From positions 1,516,501 to 1,580,500 of the forward strand of contig NC_090120.1 in the NCBI RefSeq assembly GCF_023973825.1: 64,000 nt of DNA. Reading direction: 5' to 3'. Within the stretch, counting starts at the first letter, position 1; each line of letters begins with the position of its first letter. The position numbers and the translations under genes were made by a program. The notes beneath the pieces are model-generated. The model was not told the DNA's origin. It searched no databases and worked only from the letters and a program-made list of their open reading frames with translations. This document shows positions 12,501-21,628 of the stretch, piece by piece. This stretch comes from Plasmodium brasilianum (Eukaryota; Apicomplexa; Aconoidasida; Haemosporida; Plasmodiidae).

Positions 12501-13905
12501 GATCTCCCTTCCCATTTCCACGACTACTGTTATTACTATTATTATTATTGCTAATATTATTATTGCTAATATTATTATTGCTAATATTATTATAGCTAAT
12601 ATTATTATTGCCATTATTATTATTGCTATTATTATAATTATTGCTAATATTATTATTGCTAATATTATTATTGCTAATATTATTATTGCTAATATTATTA
12701 TTGCTAATATTATTATTATTACTATTATTACTATTGCTAATATTAATATTGCTAATATTATTATTACTATTGCTATTATTACTATTATTACTATTATTAC
12801 TATTGCTATTATTACTGATGCTAATGTTAGAGTTACTATTACCATCACGCTTGTAAGGCATATGGCATTTAATTTTGTTAAAATACTCTTTACGTAATCT
12901 TGTGTTCTGCACTTCATCCACATAATGCGTACTTCTACTGCCATCAGTTATATTATTTATACTGCTCACACAGCTTGCATTACCTACTTGATTTAAATTG
13001 TTTACATTCTCTTTACTGTTAATAATTCCAAAATTATTCATATCTTCAGCCATCCTAGTACTACTTCGTACGTTATATGAGGAATATAAATTGTTCGGAG
13101 TTCCATTATATGAGTTTATATTATTATTACTAATTAAAATATTATTGCACATCATTTTATTTGCATATGGATTCAAATTATTGCAATTTAAATTATCAAC
13201 AAAACTGTTCTCATTTTCACTTGGAACTACTTTATATAGAGTATTAACACATTCGTTTGTTATATTATTTTCCTTTACGTTGTTTCTATTAGGGCCTCCA
13301 TTAAAGGTGCCAGTAATTCCTCTATTCACTCCGCCATTACCCTTAACATAATTTCCCCTAACGTTATCATGCAACTTGTTTTTTATATTTTTGTTTATAT
13401 ATGCATTTAAATATTTCAGCATGTATTCATTACTACTACAGCTATTATTGATCATCCTATTAGTGCTGTACGTGCTACCATAGCTGTTTTCATTACTACT
13501 TCCATTATTGTTAGCACTGTTGTTACCACCACCATTCATCAGAATATTATTATTACTGCTATTGATGTTATTACTATTATTATTACTGCTGTTGACATTA
13601 TTACTATTGTTATTACTAATGCTGATATTACTACTACTATTATTTGTGTAGTTTTGTTTTTCTTCCACCACTTTGGAATACATAGTAGTATTCATCTTGT
13701 AAATATCATTTTTGCCTTCCTTTGAAAATGGCAGAATATATAAATCATTGTTTGCGTATTTTGTTAAGGGCATAATATTAAAACTGCCATTACTTGTTAA
13801 ATAATTTTTATCATTTAAAGAATTATATTCATTACCATAATTTGAATAAATTAAATTTTTATTACTATTTTCTTGTAGTATATCTGTTTTTCTTAATTCA
13901 TTCAT
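3589..13905 (-). CDS. Giant Asn-rich protein kinase (3,438 aa)
   Basis: A single uninterrupted frame with a C-terminal protein kinase domain at about residues 3140-3435. Visible elements are a glycine loop (EEGSFGVVYKG), VAVK with Lys3168, HRDIKPEN with catalytic Asp3275, DFG with Asp3293, an activation segment ending in APPE, and DIWSMGCV. All catalytic residues are present, so it should be active. TKL-like features are VVYKGWYKGMHVAVKV and the long hydrophobic C-lobe. The preceding ~3,100 residues are mostly Asn/Ser low complexity with pure SN and ISNNN tracts and poly-Gly. A more conserved-looking patch (FRMSKNQLLSLENDIKYL, then acidic/aromatic) lies a few hundred residues before the kinase. 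Met at 13905 is the first in frame, preceded by an A+T-rich leader. Substrate and location are not evident. Its promoter faces the 7.7 kb spacer shared with the 15-exon kinase. Confidence 0.9.
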   Translation of the reverse strand: MNELRKTDILQENSNKNLIYSNYGNEYNSLNDKNYLTSNGSFNIMPLTKYANNDLYILPFSKEGKNDIYKMNTTMYSKVVEEKQNYTNNSSSNISISNNNSNNVNSSNNNSNNINSSNNNILMNGGGNNSANNNGSSNENSYGSTYSTNRMINNSCSSNEYMLKYLNAYINKNIKNKLHDNVRGNYVKGNGGVNRGITGTFNGGPNRNNVKENNITNECVNTLYKVVPSENENSFVDNLNCNNLNPYANKMMCNNILISNNNINSYNGTPNNLYSSYNVRSSTRMAEDMNNFGIINSKENVNNLNQVGNASCVSSINNITDGSRSTHYVDEVQNTRLRKEYFNKIKCHMPYKRDGNSNSNISISNNSNSNNSNNSNNSNSNNNISNINISNSNNSNNNNISNNNISNNNISNNNISNNNISNNYNNSNNNNGNNNISYNNISNNNISNNNISNNNNSNNSSRGNGKGDQHAVLEDSANKIIKNIYFNDSNAEKFSNGERKTLNNSSTNEGDVVQLKQNLNDKQGENNNNSNGNSDSNSNSNINNNSNKSNNCSGNGVASKVLCSADLDAACPTAGNGIDSVINLNETVSCNYYKKDYISKKFNGTSSPVKADDDVLRAQEKENYKSFLNGINKRVELFSKDRNVVHVENLYNPSAVQKNALVNNSEGLRIGSNVSNSKCSGIGSSKDGSKDNSKDSLKIYSITNGISNNKDNNNSNINSKNVDLNIDLNSCVHRDGSNNEEVLHMYNYNNYLRNLKLRAKEKQSAKSVHVSSEHIFNELNESYNKNGVDVKKKNMHFLHVPVELNNDMDTSMCCSLESSECYSLFCPLSENLQQTNMYSMNTNNDFNNGVNRECTLNSRFCTNNDHDSGSSLFDRANNISCVECLTNMVSNNNTNAMEEDIREEQNVGHDKYHIAHKKKKLTSKSLNQNNLENVSHERGSSVKCIRRGKGRGRGSGKGSGVAIGKTSGITSSSDSNNNNMNKNSSSSSGSNNTYANNNDSINKDDFFINQINTYSEHNDLYTSDNVNSSTLNDDFFWGPNGREQKSEEGITRENNLVFYDNHLINSKGDTNNTVDENACVGNMKVNTMIDHKDDNVEDIISNCVNSIVDNHNDNVNTNAHSASNIIFDVSNGNRHGVHDQSGKHNIDNNLSSNMKYVKKYIKHVNSGCNNNYEQVLNVCESKCSSSGSKKIDDYALSTMDYDIRSMNYDDNVNRGNYPNRGSINNQSICGKHNLSNDPFMEVHCEKNVNESNQLGNNDVDSVLNILKVNKIFPYVNEQGHNNVASSGIADGSCGYVNDTSANASNNVNATDDDHFVEGINSNDKYEAEYKRGAHRLGTDINSYDFRINVEEGVGKFPTNVNSEIGMEEGNAQGGSLSFNKKINNCLDSKLTEGGSNYMNNHFQKNNFVNVNDSFFDDANGSSARVGAHAADSEGAIVSTSNDSNLRGEYSTGEIFNNTNISFCFNGQTDSKNLFACTSANDNNNSSGNTNIKTVSSSNNVISMNNDIKKCNVSNRMNEDNCVNMNLIFKNSCSVNGHHYILGPLGNMTTRSSSSSTNVVHANKKNDSLYNERNINKDEVVNYGVVAYNKDILKSNNKTNMKNNICTNFFEYNNQGGEKDSSRIVLSHCKYNEQEEKENIRSSVNSCQGYDNGNSSSSSNNNNNSNSNSNSNSNSNSNSNSNSNSNSSSNSNSNGNSNSNSNSNSSSNSNSNGNSNSNSNSNNNDGMQEKDNSLTSYSNFNMNNSQDYTFNKTVVNNMKNLSTIDILTSAGKFNSMKNTDIMDPLSSRSGIRSVGSAENNMESKGHISIVTTVNDLSTNNKLSACDHVSSQNNMSSTNNRNRFRMVEYPKSMNKMNIMKGAKNSGYNLNNMNNIVSSSIHSNNMSLLNSSNTDGANIMDGSLLQKSHIPPMHLGKNCSNNMPHAVVYNRSKLLINKQHIHANKCTSGKIKNMNSSLADYRAVVSGANNVASNTVSNVAGNMTGNVVSNILFAEVNEKKNYVMHAANNKEQMSCRINGAPPDDRNVDQMNIFLLNNRENFPNAHNSHITQRMQNAPGKYNMDSAGKNIKVLNTNVAINKNHIDINEDKKLKVNKLKNSLNYDIEEGKHIDNIGNINLLKIKSALHVVHNNMLDLTHNIMDPTHNIITMNENCSNKSGDDHSVVHHANIMANYKINNNIITINESLSNFILDKNCFSNFSCSEKQDVQNSTSGCVPAMTIASAQSAQGAHSINLKKSENVRNSGKHNVHVETRRNEMNETVSTCCKEYSDDMSKISDNVTASNMNGNSIHNSNGSNNSVSNNNGSKNSREEFLCNRSKNDVPYNHSVVDSQQVKEMNANKIAEANVMYDNNCSNSNSNGSVNRENRSNMRINNKTEFSKYVKDEHYEINRSTSMNESIRHVENFSNYTSSNKGNHNRINNNNVNSSSSNGYILSNSKDICCNSIDILVNERNIASMNNLGVKAVYKISSNGNSNSRGNNYSNNAKVSDVSSRGEIVHCASDDKTGVVVGTRLCKNMVVSNIGSDIMNYANEERLEKHKDRQIQQAVRQSAEQLLMQVGATKEGRKCLEEKVNESRFSNDNDPLLKRDKIEQEHVSFSNSSNNCMHSNNCVHSNNSYYHNNKIIPKNYFSYNNLSSSNNELNSLMLIKNSLNCNAMSYNSAIMTNNDKKVDTIGGGGGGNSSGLLQNAPINGDNYSGSNHRNSGKCNNGNNNSGGANNSKINEFIMYNKNHGSNIYAYSINSKADNSFMNSLAANSLECTNFPPKYNEDLLRSDQRNSIKMADNGNGNYRSPVNHKILTHNNSHINNNSSNSCGSNKSANNHNIFVTSGGCSSSNNASGNPNNICFKNVESYNNYLMNNQHNNSASDRSLQSKKYMVNNGSTNKNVKFENEVNYRNSLNGYPPYLGTVNDMMVMMMGKGIITGQNNNMRVNDQASYMYNAQQDENSKCISNSSDLAIKKKEYESVFRMSKNQLLSLENDIKYLQSLTCYNIKSIDLYFETYEDTDFFLYDDYDRQGGHVKVGNNYDVSCNGNGSDGGNNNSEYKMNALGARVVAMSNSSKEMGLVNHNIVNNNSSVNNSSINYNKVSNNYLNNITNSGGGACKVSNGGNCKMSCNMKGSSKDMMGGNIRRERRRTKFYTNKFSSKLKYTVIEEGSFGVVYKGWYKGMHVAVKVPVDKMARQDPYGLTKRSINEWKILSKCDHPNIIKLCGGIIHSYFDIWLVTKLVNGLDLHTIKNNINKDEKVLSIDISLKMCRQLADVINFLHTPIKNKKNVIIHRDIKPENLIIDSDWNIHLCDFGDSEECEDGIVTNVSGATWIYAPPELLTCHPLKQSNDYNFLDHTKLSYKWDIWSMGCVFQEMMNLPSPFQHYIITFDESDQIYEKLVDVFTKKLPPCIHSKIENSPFADIIRLCLNYDPNLRPTASEIVKLLNQPDEYLLLKRK
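8728..8945 (-). repeat. Coding (Ser-Asn)n microsatellite in the giant kinase
   Basis: An in-frame run of alternating AGT/AGC and AAT/AAC codons gives about 35 Ser-Asn dipeptides with a few Gly (GGC) interruptions that recur with the same spacing. This suggests internal duplication of a block of about 60 bp. The other frames stay open here, producing artefactual poly-Leu and Ile/Ala/Val frames. Confidence 0.85.
12530..12830 (-). repeat. Coding ISNNN 15-bp repeat array in the giant kinase
   Basis: A 15-bp unit (AATAATAATATTAGC in sense orientation) is repeated about a dozen times with variants, giving Ile-Ser-Asn-Asn-Asn repeats flanked by longer Asn/Ser runs. The DNA-level identity between units indicates recent slippage expansion. 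Confidence 0.85.
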
Positions 13906-14507
13906 TTTTTAAATGAACTGTTAAGAAAAATTTTGTTAGTATTCTTTTTTTTTTCTTTTGGAAACAAATAAAAAATAAAAAAAAAAAAAAAAAAAGAACA
14001 AAACTGAAATAAAATAAACGAAGTTATACATGAAATGGATACATGCGAATGAACTGATTATATGTGAAAAGAAAAGCATTTAAGTAGTCTTACAGAGCAC
14101 ACGAAAATGCTACGTATATATATATATATGCTGTACGTACATGTATACGCATACATATTCACGTACGTATGTATGCATATATAAAAAAATATATAATGAT
14201 GCATACACATATACGTTAAACGTGTATATGGTAATATATATTTACTTAAAACTTTACAATAAAATAAAAAATAAATAAATAAAAAATACAATAATGTAGT
14301 TCTTTAATAAATTATTTAATTGTCATTATGTATACATGGAAATATATATGATAATAAAATGTATATATAAAAACATATTTTAGTACTTTATATGTTCATA
14401 TAACAAAAAATATTTTGAAAAGGGAATTTACTATTTAATATGTTAGTATAATCTAATTTAAAAAAAAAACAAAAATATATTAAAAATTCAATACATTCAT
14501 ATATGAA

Positions 14508-14875
14508 TATAATAAACATATATAAATATAATAAACATATATAAATATAATAAACATATAAGAATATAATAAACATATATAAATATAATAAACATATATA
14601 AATATAATAAACATATATGAATATAATAAACATATATGAATATAATAAACATATATGAATATAATAAACATATATAAATATAATAAACATATATGAATAT
14701 AATAAACATATATGGAATATAATAAACATATATGAATATAATAAACATATATGAATATAATAAACATATATAAATATAATAAATATATATAAATATAATA
14801 AATATAATAAATATATATAAATATAATAAATATATATAAATATAATAAGCATATATAAATATAATATACATATAT
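14508..14875. repeat. 18-bp tandem array (AATATAATAAACATATAT)
   Basis: About twenty near-identical 18-bp units, some with ATATGA in place of ATATAA, and one unit with an extra G near 14715. The period is a multiple of three, so long Ile-Tyr-rich frames read through on the minus strand; they are not genes. The array sits about 0.6 kb upstream of the giant kinase start. Confidence 0.9.
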
Positions 14876-16375
14876 ATTCATATGGTTAAGATATTATGTC
14901 ATAGTTCAAACAAACTGTAAATATAAATATATATGGGAAAGGAATATATAATATAAAAAATACACGTACATAAATATATATGTACATATACTTGTATATA
15001 TATATATTTTTTACCAATACTTTATATATATATATATATATTTTTTTTTTACCAATACTTGTATATATATATATATATTTACGTATACTTGCATACATAT
15101 GTACGTATACAAGTATACATACGGATGTATAACTTGTATATATATATAATAATAGCAAAATATAAGGTATATTAAATATGGAGAAAAAATATATTTTAAA
15201 TATTACTGCATATATATATGTACATATTTTAATTATTGAACACAAAAAAAAAAAAAAATAAAATAAAATAAAAATAAACTTTCATATTATTATAATAAAA
15301 AAATAAAAAATTTAAGCCGAATATAGAATAGTAAAAAAAAAAAAAAAAAAATGAGAATACAAACATGTATATTTTTTTACTTAAACATTTCAAATACATA
15401 ATGCTATTTTTTAAAAAAATAAGAAATATTTAGTAATAAAATTGTATATTTAGATGATTTTAGTATTCCTGCTTAAAAATATAACTTTGTGCGTACTGCA
15501 AACCCTTATATATAATATGTATATGTGTATATATATGTTACGTATATATAAATTTATGTATATGTTAGGAACATAATTTTTCATCTATTATTTTTAAACC
15601 TATAAAGACATATTTCTATAAGTATTTTCCTTATAACATATTTTTCAATGAAAAAAAAAAAAGGAAAAGGAAAATTTATAAACTTTTTCAAGTATTAATT
15701 ATATAACATTAATATTTGTATTCATGCAGTTCTATATAATTACATATATATTTATATAAATACACATGTACTTATGCGCACATAAATTTGTATATATATA
15801 TATATATACATATACCCACGGAAAACAAACTTTCCTTTTTGTTATCAATATTTTTTTTGGTGCATGCTAATTATTTTTGTAAATCCCATATTTTACTAAC
15901 AAGCAATTATTATTATTATTTTTTTTAAGTTGGATTTTTAACCTCTAATACACATGTATATAGATATATATATATATAAATATATATATGAGTTTACGTA
16001 AACAAGTATATTATTTATATTTTATTTATCGTTAAAACTTGTATGTATTTTTTCTTTCTTTTTTTTTTTTTTTTGCAATAATTGTGTTTTTGTACTAGTA
16101 ACTTGTATTGGAAAACCCATGATTTCATAAATATTGAAAAAAATTATACGAATTTATATGCATACACACAATATATATATGGAAAAAGTATTAAATATGA
16201 AATAATATAAAAAAAGAACAGTAGGTACTATTTTGTCATTTTATTTTTTTCCTTTTTTCTTTCTTTTTTTTTTTTTTTTAACAAAGTAATAGGAGATTCA
16301 CGAATTTTGTTCATTTAATAAAAATATGTGAGCTTTGTGTTAAGGCAAAAAAAAAAAAAAAAAATATAGTACAAT

Positions 16376-16605
16376 TAATAAATAGTAATTAGAAAATAAT
16401 AAATACTAAATAATAAGTACTAACTAATAAATACTAAATAGTAAGTACTAACTAATAAATACTAAATAGTAAGTACTAACTAATAAATACTAAATAGTAA
16501 GTACTAACTAATAAATACTAAATAGTAAGTACTAACTAATAAATGCTACATAATAAATACTAACTAATAAATACTACATAATAAATACTATAAAATAAAT
16601 ATTAA
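16376..16605. repeat. 28-bp tandem array (ACTAAATAGTAAGTACTAAC)
   Basis: About five good copies of a 28-bp unit containing ACTAAATAGTAAGTACTAAC followed by TAATAAAT, flanked by degenerate copies. Each unit carries a short palindrome, AGTACT. Confidence 0.8.
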
Positions 16606-18949
16606 AGCATATAAACAAATGATAGAACATAAACTAACAAAAAGTAATTATATCTAATTCAATATTAAAATAAGAATGTAAATTTTAGGTTTTAGTCTTT
16701 TGACATATCATTAATATTATGCACACACAAAAAAAAAAAAAAAAAATTTTAACTTTTTTATGAACTTTAAATGGAGGAATAAAAATATTATTACCTTAAA
16801 GAGGAATTTTTTATATCAGTGTTTTGTTGCTTGTTCAATTTGTTTTTACTAAAGGTATAAAATACTTATATATATATTTATGTAAGTATATACATATTTG
16901 TAGGTGTATATATTCACCTTTGTTCTTTTTTCTTTTCGTTTTGCTTTTTATATTCGTGAGTTTCACTATTAAGCGAGTTCGTTTTAAGTAGAAGCCAATA
17001 AAGTATTTTATTTTATTTTTTTTCCTCTTCACCAGTTGTATTAAAATGGAAAAAACAAATAAATGTTAAGTGTGTACTGTTCATCATACTATTGTCAATA
17101 AATATGGAATAATTACAAATAATTTCGTAATGAGTTTATTTAAATGAAGAATAATAGAATTTTAAAAGGTTTTATTTTAAAAAAGAAAATTGGTGAATAA
17201 TTATATATATTAACACACATATATAAAAAGGTACAACTTAATAAAATAATACAATCATTTAAAAGACTTTTTTTTTTTCTATTTTTTTTCTTAAATTTTA
17301 CATATAAAAGTGCTTCTCCTTGTCGTACTTCTTTAAATGATACATTTTTTTTTTTTTTTTTTTACTTCTCAAAAGTATACATTATATTACTATAAGGAAG
17401 AATAGTATTTCAACCAAAATGAAATATTAAATAATGTAAAATTTTTCTACATTGTTTCATTTATCATTTGAAATAAACATATATATTAAGGATTATTATT
17501 CACTACCTCATAAAAAATCATAGATATGTATTTAGGAGGATCCCGTACATATATAGCATTCATATGATATGCTTTTATTTTATTTTTTTTCTTGTTTTGT
17601 TTTATTTTTAATTAAATTGGTAAAGTATTTGTAAAATACAAACAAACATTTTATTTAAAAGACTATTTTTACGCAGATCATGAGTGTAAGCATCACTGTT
17701 CGTATTTTATTCTAATTTTGTATGGTTTGAATAATGATGAAAATAAAAAAAACTAGCTTGAAAGCAGGGTGTTACGTGTTATATATATATGTGTATATAT
17801 AAGTGTATACATTAGTGTATATATGTGTACATTTTGTTATATTGTGTATATATGGTTATATTGTGTAAGTAGATTTCTCTACGGCTCCCGATCTGCATTA
17901 TTATTTCTTTTGAAGTTGGCATAAATATTAAAATATATTTCCCCTTGTTCATTTCTCTAAGTTAACAATATTAATGTACTAAATTTAAAAATCGAACGTT
18001 TAATATTTTCTTCAAACCAAAAGGAAAGTGCTTAAGAATTTGAAAAAGAAAAAAAAAATAATAATGGAGTAACCACGCATTCATGTACAATATATATTTA
18101 TATTCATACTATGAATGATAATTTTCTTTGTATCCTTTCCAAATAGGTACTTTTAAAATGACAGTTAAAAATGCATTATAAGTTTCTGAGCCTTGTTTTT
18201 TTTAATAATTATATTAAGTTTATACATGTACTCAAGTATTTGTACATGTATGTATATATCTACGTGTGTATATATATATTATAAATCTATTTGCATACGC
18301 TTGTATCTGTTAGTGTATATAAATATTTATGCATATAAATAATTAATGCATATAATGCATATAAATGCGCACAATTATATATATATATATATATGAAAAC
18401 AGTAGGATATTCTAAATTTTAAATTAGGGAATTTTTTTTTTCTTTTTTTTACATTGTTGCAATTTTTTACAAATCCTCGAACGAATGTTCTATATATATG
18501 ATTTGAATATTTTTTTTTTTTTTTCTTTTTTTTTGTTAGTAATTTCACTGTTACAAAATTTTCACAAACAATTTTAATTACTGCGTTACGTGGTTAAAAT
18601 AAGTACATATATATTAATATACATAGCTATTTTCCCATTTTTTTTTTTTATTTTCAAATATCAGTAATTTTTAAAACGTTCATTTTTACACCTTCCAATT
18701 TGTTTGAAAAAAAAGAAAGAAAAATGCATATTGAACAAAAAATATGCAGAACAATTTTTCACAAAAAGTAATCAGAAAATTTGCAAAATAGTGTAATTAA
18801 AAAAAAAGTACCATCACAAATTTAATAGTAGTAATTTTTAATTTTTTTTTGAAAACCATTAGAAGGAACCATTTATTAAACATAATATAATTTTATATAC
18901 GTAGTATACACTTACATGTATATATATACTTATATATACATATGTATAT

Positions 18950-18950
18950 G

Positions 18951-18998
<48 letters not shown>
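18950..18998. repeat. (TA)n microsatellite
   Basis: An uninterrupted TA run of about 48 bases lies 210 bp upstream of the small membrane-protein frame. Runs like this are common in the window's spacers (for example near 22605, 23805, 31556, 41452 and 42710). Confidence 0.9.
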
Positions 18999-19003
<5 letters not shown>

Positions 19004-19207
19004 ACTTTTATGTGTATAAATTCGTGTTGATGTACAATAACTTCGTTGATTAGCTTTTTTTTTTTTTTTTTTTTCCTCCCAAAGTATGATATTTCTAAAT
19101 TTTATATCATAAGTTATTATATAAATGCATTTGTGTGTGTGCGATAAGCTTTAAGTTCATGGTGTTACATTATTTCAGTTCTTCGATAAGTTAAAATTTT
19201 TAACAGA

Positions 19208-19363
19208 ATGATAGGTACAATTTTTTCAATTTTACTAACAATCATAAAACTATGTTTTGCCACCTCACCCATAATATGTATTATCTTGATATTTGTATTA
19301 AATAAAAACAATGTACCGGATGATAAAAAAAAGAAATCAGATTTCTATTTTGAAGTAGACTAA
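19208..19363 (+). CDS. Putative 51-aa single-pass membrane microprotein
   Basis: An ATG-initiated frame of 51 codons. Residues 2-31 are strongly hydrophobic (MIGTIFSILLTIIKLCFA, then SPIICIILIFVL). They read as one long, or two closely spaced, membrane segments interrupted by Ala-Thr-Ser-Pro. A hydrophilic tail follows with a Lys run and an acidic/aromatic end (SDFYFEVD). Codons use G/C more than the surrounding DNA (gcc acc tca ccc, gta ccg gat gat), which is unlike noise here. A TTATTTCAG acceptor-like site about 25 bp upstream could end a 5' UTR intron. I do not recognise the family. It could be a real small ER or organelle membrane protein; a chance frame remains possible. Confidence 0.45.
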   Translation: MIGTIFSILLTIIKLCFATSPIICIILIFVLNKNNVPDDKKKKSDFYFEVD

Positions 19364-19435
19364 CTGTGAACGGTTCTTATGATATGATCATTTGGAAAAG
19401 GAACAGAAATAAATTAAAAGGAAAAAGTTGCACAA

Positions 19436-19592
19436 GTAGAAAAAGAAAGGAAAGAAAAGAGGTAAATAGAAGAGGAAAAAGGAAGAGGAAAAAGGAAGAG
19501 AAAAAGGAAGAGGAAAAAGGAAGAGAAAAAGGAAGAGGAAAAAGGAAGAGGAAAAAGGAAGAGAAAAAGGAAAAGGAAAAAGGATAAGGAAA
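19436..19592 (+). repeat. Purine-only tract (GAAAAAGGAAGAG repeats)
   Basis: About 150 bases of nearly pure A/G with a 12-13-bp period sit on the plus strand directly after the small membrane frame. The translation (Lys/Arg/Glu only) is not credible as a separate gene. Such a homopurine mirror-like tract could form triplex DNA. Confidence 0.75.
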
Positions 19593-20156
19593 AAGTGAAT
19601 TTATAACTATAAATACTGATATGCGCAACAAGGAAATGTAATAATACATTACTAGTACATTTTACCTTACAAGGTCAGGTAAAAAATTAAAGAAATATTT
19701 TTTAGCTAGCTATTTTTAAATCGGGAAAAAAAAAAATGCACATATATATATATATAAAATAAAATAAAAAATTGATACAACACAAAATGGTGAATACTTA
19801 ATGACATACCACAAAATGGTGGGCATTTGATGACGTTCCGCGAAAGGGTGAGTAAATATTGAACATACCTTTTGAATTTTTTAACCAGTACTTAACAAAA
19901 TAGAAAAAATATTAATGACAAATGAAGCTAATTTAATTGTAAACATGTCGTTAATCTATTATTTGGAAAACATACAATAGGAACAGTTACCAGAGGATAG
20001 TAAACTTTTTGTGTATTTTGCATTTTTAACTTTTAATATAAAAATTATAAATAACATGCATAAATAAATGTTGTTACTTTCATAAATAAACGACAGAAGA
20101 GGAAGTACAGTACATTTTCCATTTCTTGCACTATCCCTATGTATACTAGCATTTAC

Positions 20157-20322
20157 ATATATGTTTACGTTTACATTTACATATACATATACATTTACGT
20201 TTAAATTTGCATATATGTTTACGTTTACATTTACATATACATATACATTTACGTTTAAATTTGCATATATGTTTACGTTTACATTTACATATACATATAC
20301 ATTTACGTTTAAATTTGCATGT
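20157..20322. repeat. Three copies of a 54-bp tandem repeat
   Basis: Three near-perfect 54-bp units, each starting ATATGTTTACGTTTACATTT and ending GTTTAAATTTGC. Because 54 is a multiple of three, they produce a Thr/Phe/Tyr repeat frame that I treat as an artefact. The array lies about 1.3 kb upstream of the 15-exon kinase. Confidence 0.9.
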
Positions 20323-20769
20323 ATGTTTACCTTTTTTTTTTTTCCATCACTATACCCGAAACATTTTTAATTTTTTGTATTAAGGAAAACTTTTTTACAT
20401 ACACCTTTAACAATGCATTTTAAATCCTAGTGTATGTGAATACCTAATACATATTTGACGTCTTCATTTTAATGTACTAGTATGTGTAAATAGACATATG
20501 TATAGATATTTGTAGATACATAAATAACACATCAAGTTGTTTTTTTTTTTTTTATTTCTTTTGTTTTAATTATACTTCTTCATAAATATGAAACATTGTC
20601 GTGTGAAATATATTTATAAAAGCATGAAACTTCTTTTGATTTTTGTCACATAGATAAATTATAAAATCTTTGTCTTACTTTTGTAATGAAGGGAAATGTG
20701 TATACAAATTCGACGCATTTTTCACCCAGGAATAATATGAATGCGTTAATACACATCAATCAAATTCAT

Positions 20770-21005
20770 TCCAATTGAGGGAAATTCGTTTTTTTCCATT
20801 TCCATTCATTTTTTCTTTTCATTTTCCATTCATTTTTTTTTTTTATTTTCCATTCATTTTTTTTTTTTATTTTCCATTCATTTTTTTTTTTTTATTTTCC
20901 ATTCATTTTTTTTTTTCATTTTCCATTCATTTTTCTCTACTTCAATTCATTTTTCTCTACTTCAATTCATTTTTTTCCATTTCATTCATTTTTTCATTTT
21001 TTAAA
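20770..21005. repeat. T-rich CCATTCATTTTT array
   Basis: Seven or more units of about 22-24 bp built on ATTTTCCATTCATTTTTTTT, strongly strand-asymmetric (T/C), about 0.6 kb upstream of the 15-exon kinase ATG. A very similar unit (CATTCATTTTGG) recurs in that gene's last intron. Confidence 0.75.
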
Positions 21006-21628
21006 AGAAAAATAAAATGTTAAAAAAGATAAAAACGTATTTTAATATTTTCATTATTTTTACATAATTTATGTAAAACGAACGCCAACATAATTATTGC
21101 TCAAGAAATATTACATATATGTATGTTTTACATAAATTAATTTTTATTATTATGATAAAAATGAGTAAAAAATTTATTAACTTTTTTTAGAAAAAAGGAA
21201 AATTTTTAATTTTTAACACAAAAAAAAAAAAAGGAAAAAAAGTAAAACACCATTTTAAATATAACATTCGTACTAGTCTCTTCTTATGAAACTGTAGCAG
21301 TGTGTACCTTATTAAAGCTAATTTTGTTAACTATATTTACCTTTTTTTTTAATATAATGTTTTTCTACATGACTAAAACATGTTCTTTTTGAACGAATAC
21401 GCTTTATAAATAAGTACGAATTAAAATTTTATCTGCCTCGTGCAGCAATTATAAAAAATATGTAAAAAAAATAAAAATAAAATGAATAAACAGTCGAGTA
21501 GATCAATAAAAAATCGAGTAGATCAATAAATAAACGAGTAGATGAGTAAATAAACGAATAGGTGCATAAATGAACATATAGATTAAAGAGTACTGCAAAG
21601 ATTACTACTGCTAATTCGTTTTTAAAAA

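Larger units (their letters stand above)
13906..21628. other. 7.7 kb divergent intergenic region
   Basis: This spacer separates the starts of the giant kinase (-) and the 15-exon kinase (+) and must carry both promoters. It is dense in poly(dA), poly(dT) and TA tracts, with several tandem arrays listed separately. Apart from the 51-codon frame at 19208-19363 I see no convincing coding region; Ile/Tyr-rich frames at 14058-15245 are translations of ATATA repeats. The length is unusual against the 0.2-4.3 kb spacers elsewhere in the window. Long 5' UTRs, non-coding transcripts or chromatin-organising DNA are possible but not demonstrable from sequence. Confidence 0.6.

Noticed and set aside
12399..12944. 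Ile/Asn/Leu-rich frames on both strands
   Set aside because: Shadows of the ISNNN coding repeat in the giant kinase; no independent start context or domain.
14388..14881. Three overlapping minus-strand Ile-Tyr-Cys-rich frames resembling membrane proteins
   Set aside because: Pure translation of an 18-bp noncoding tandem array whose period is a multiple of three.
14280..17600. Possible centromere
   Set aside because: Very A+T-rich, but interrupted by GC-containing segments and not clearly of the extreme composition reported for Plasmodium centromeres; no chromatin evidence available.
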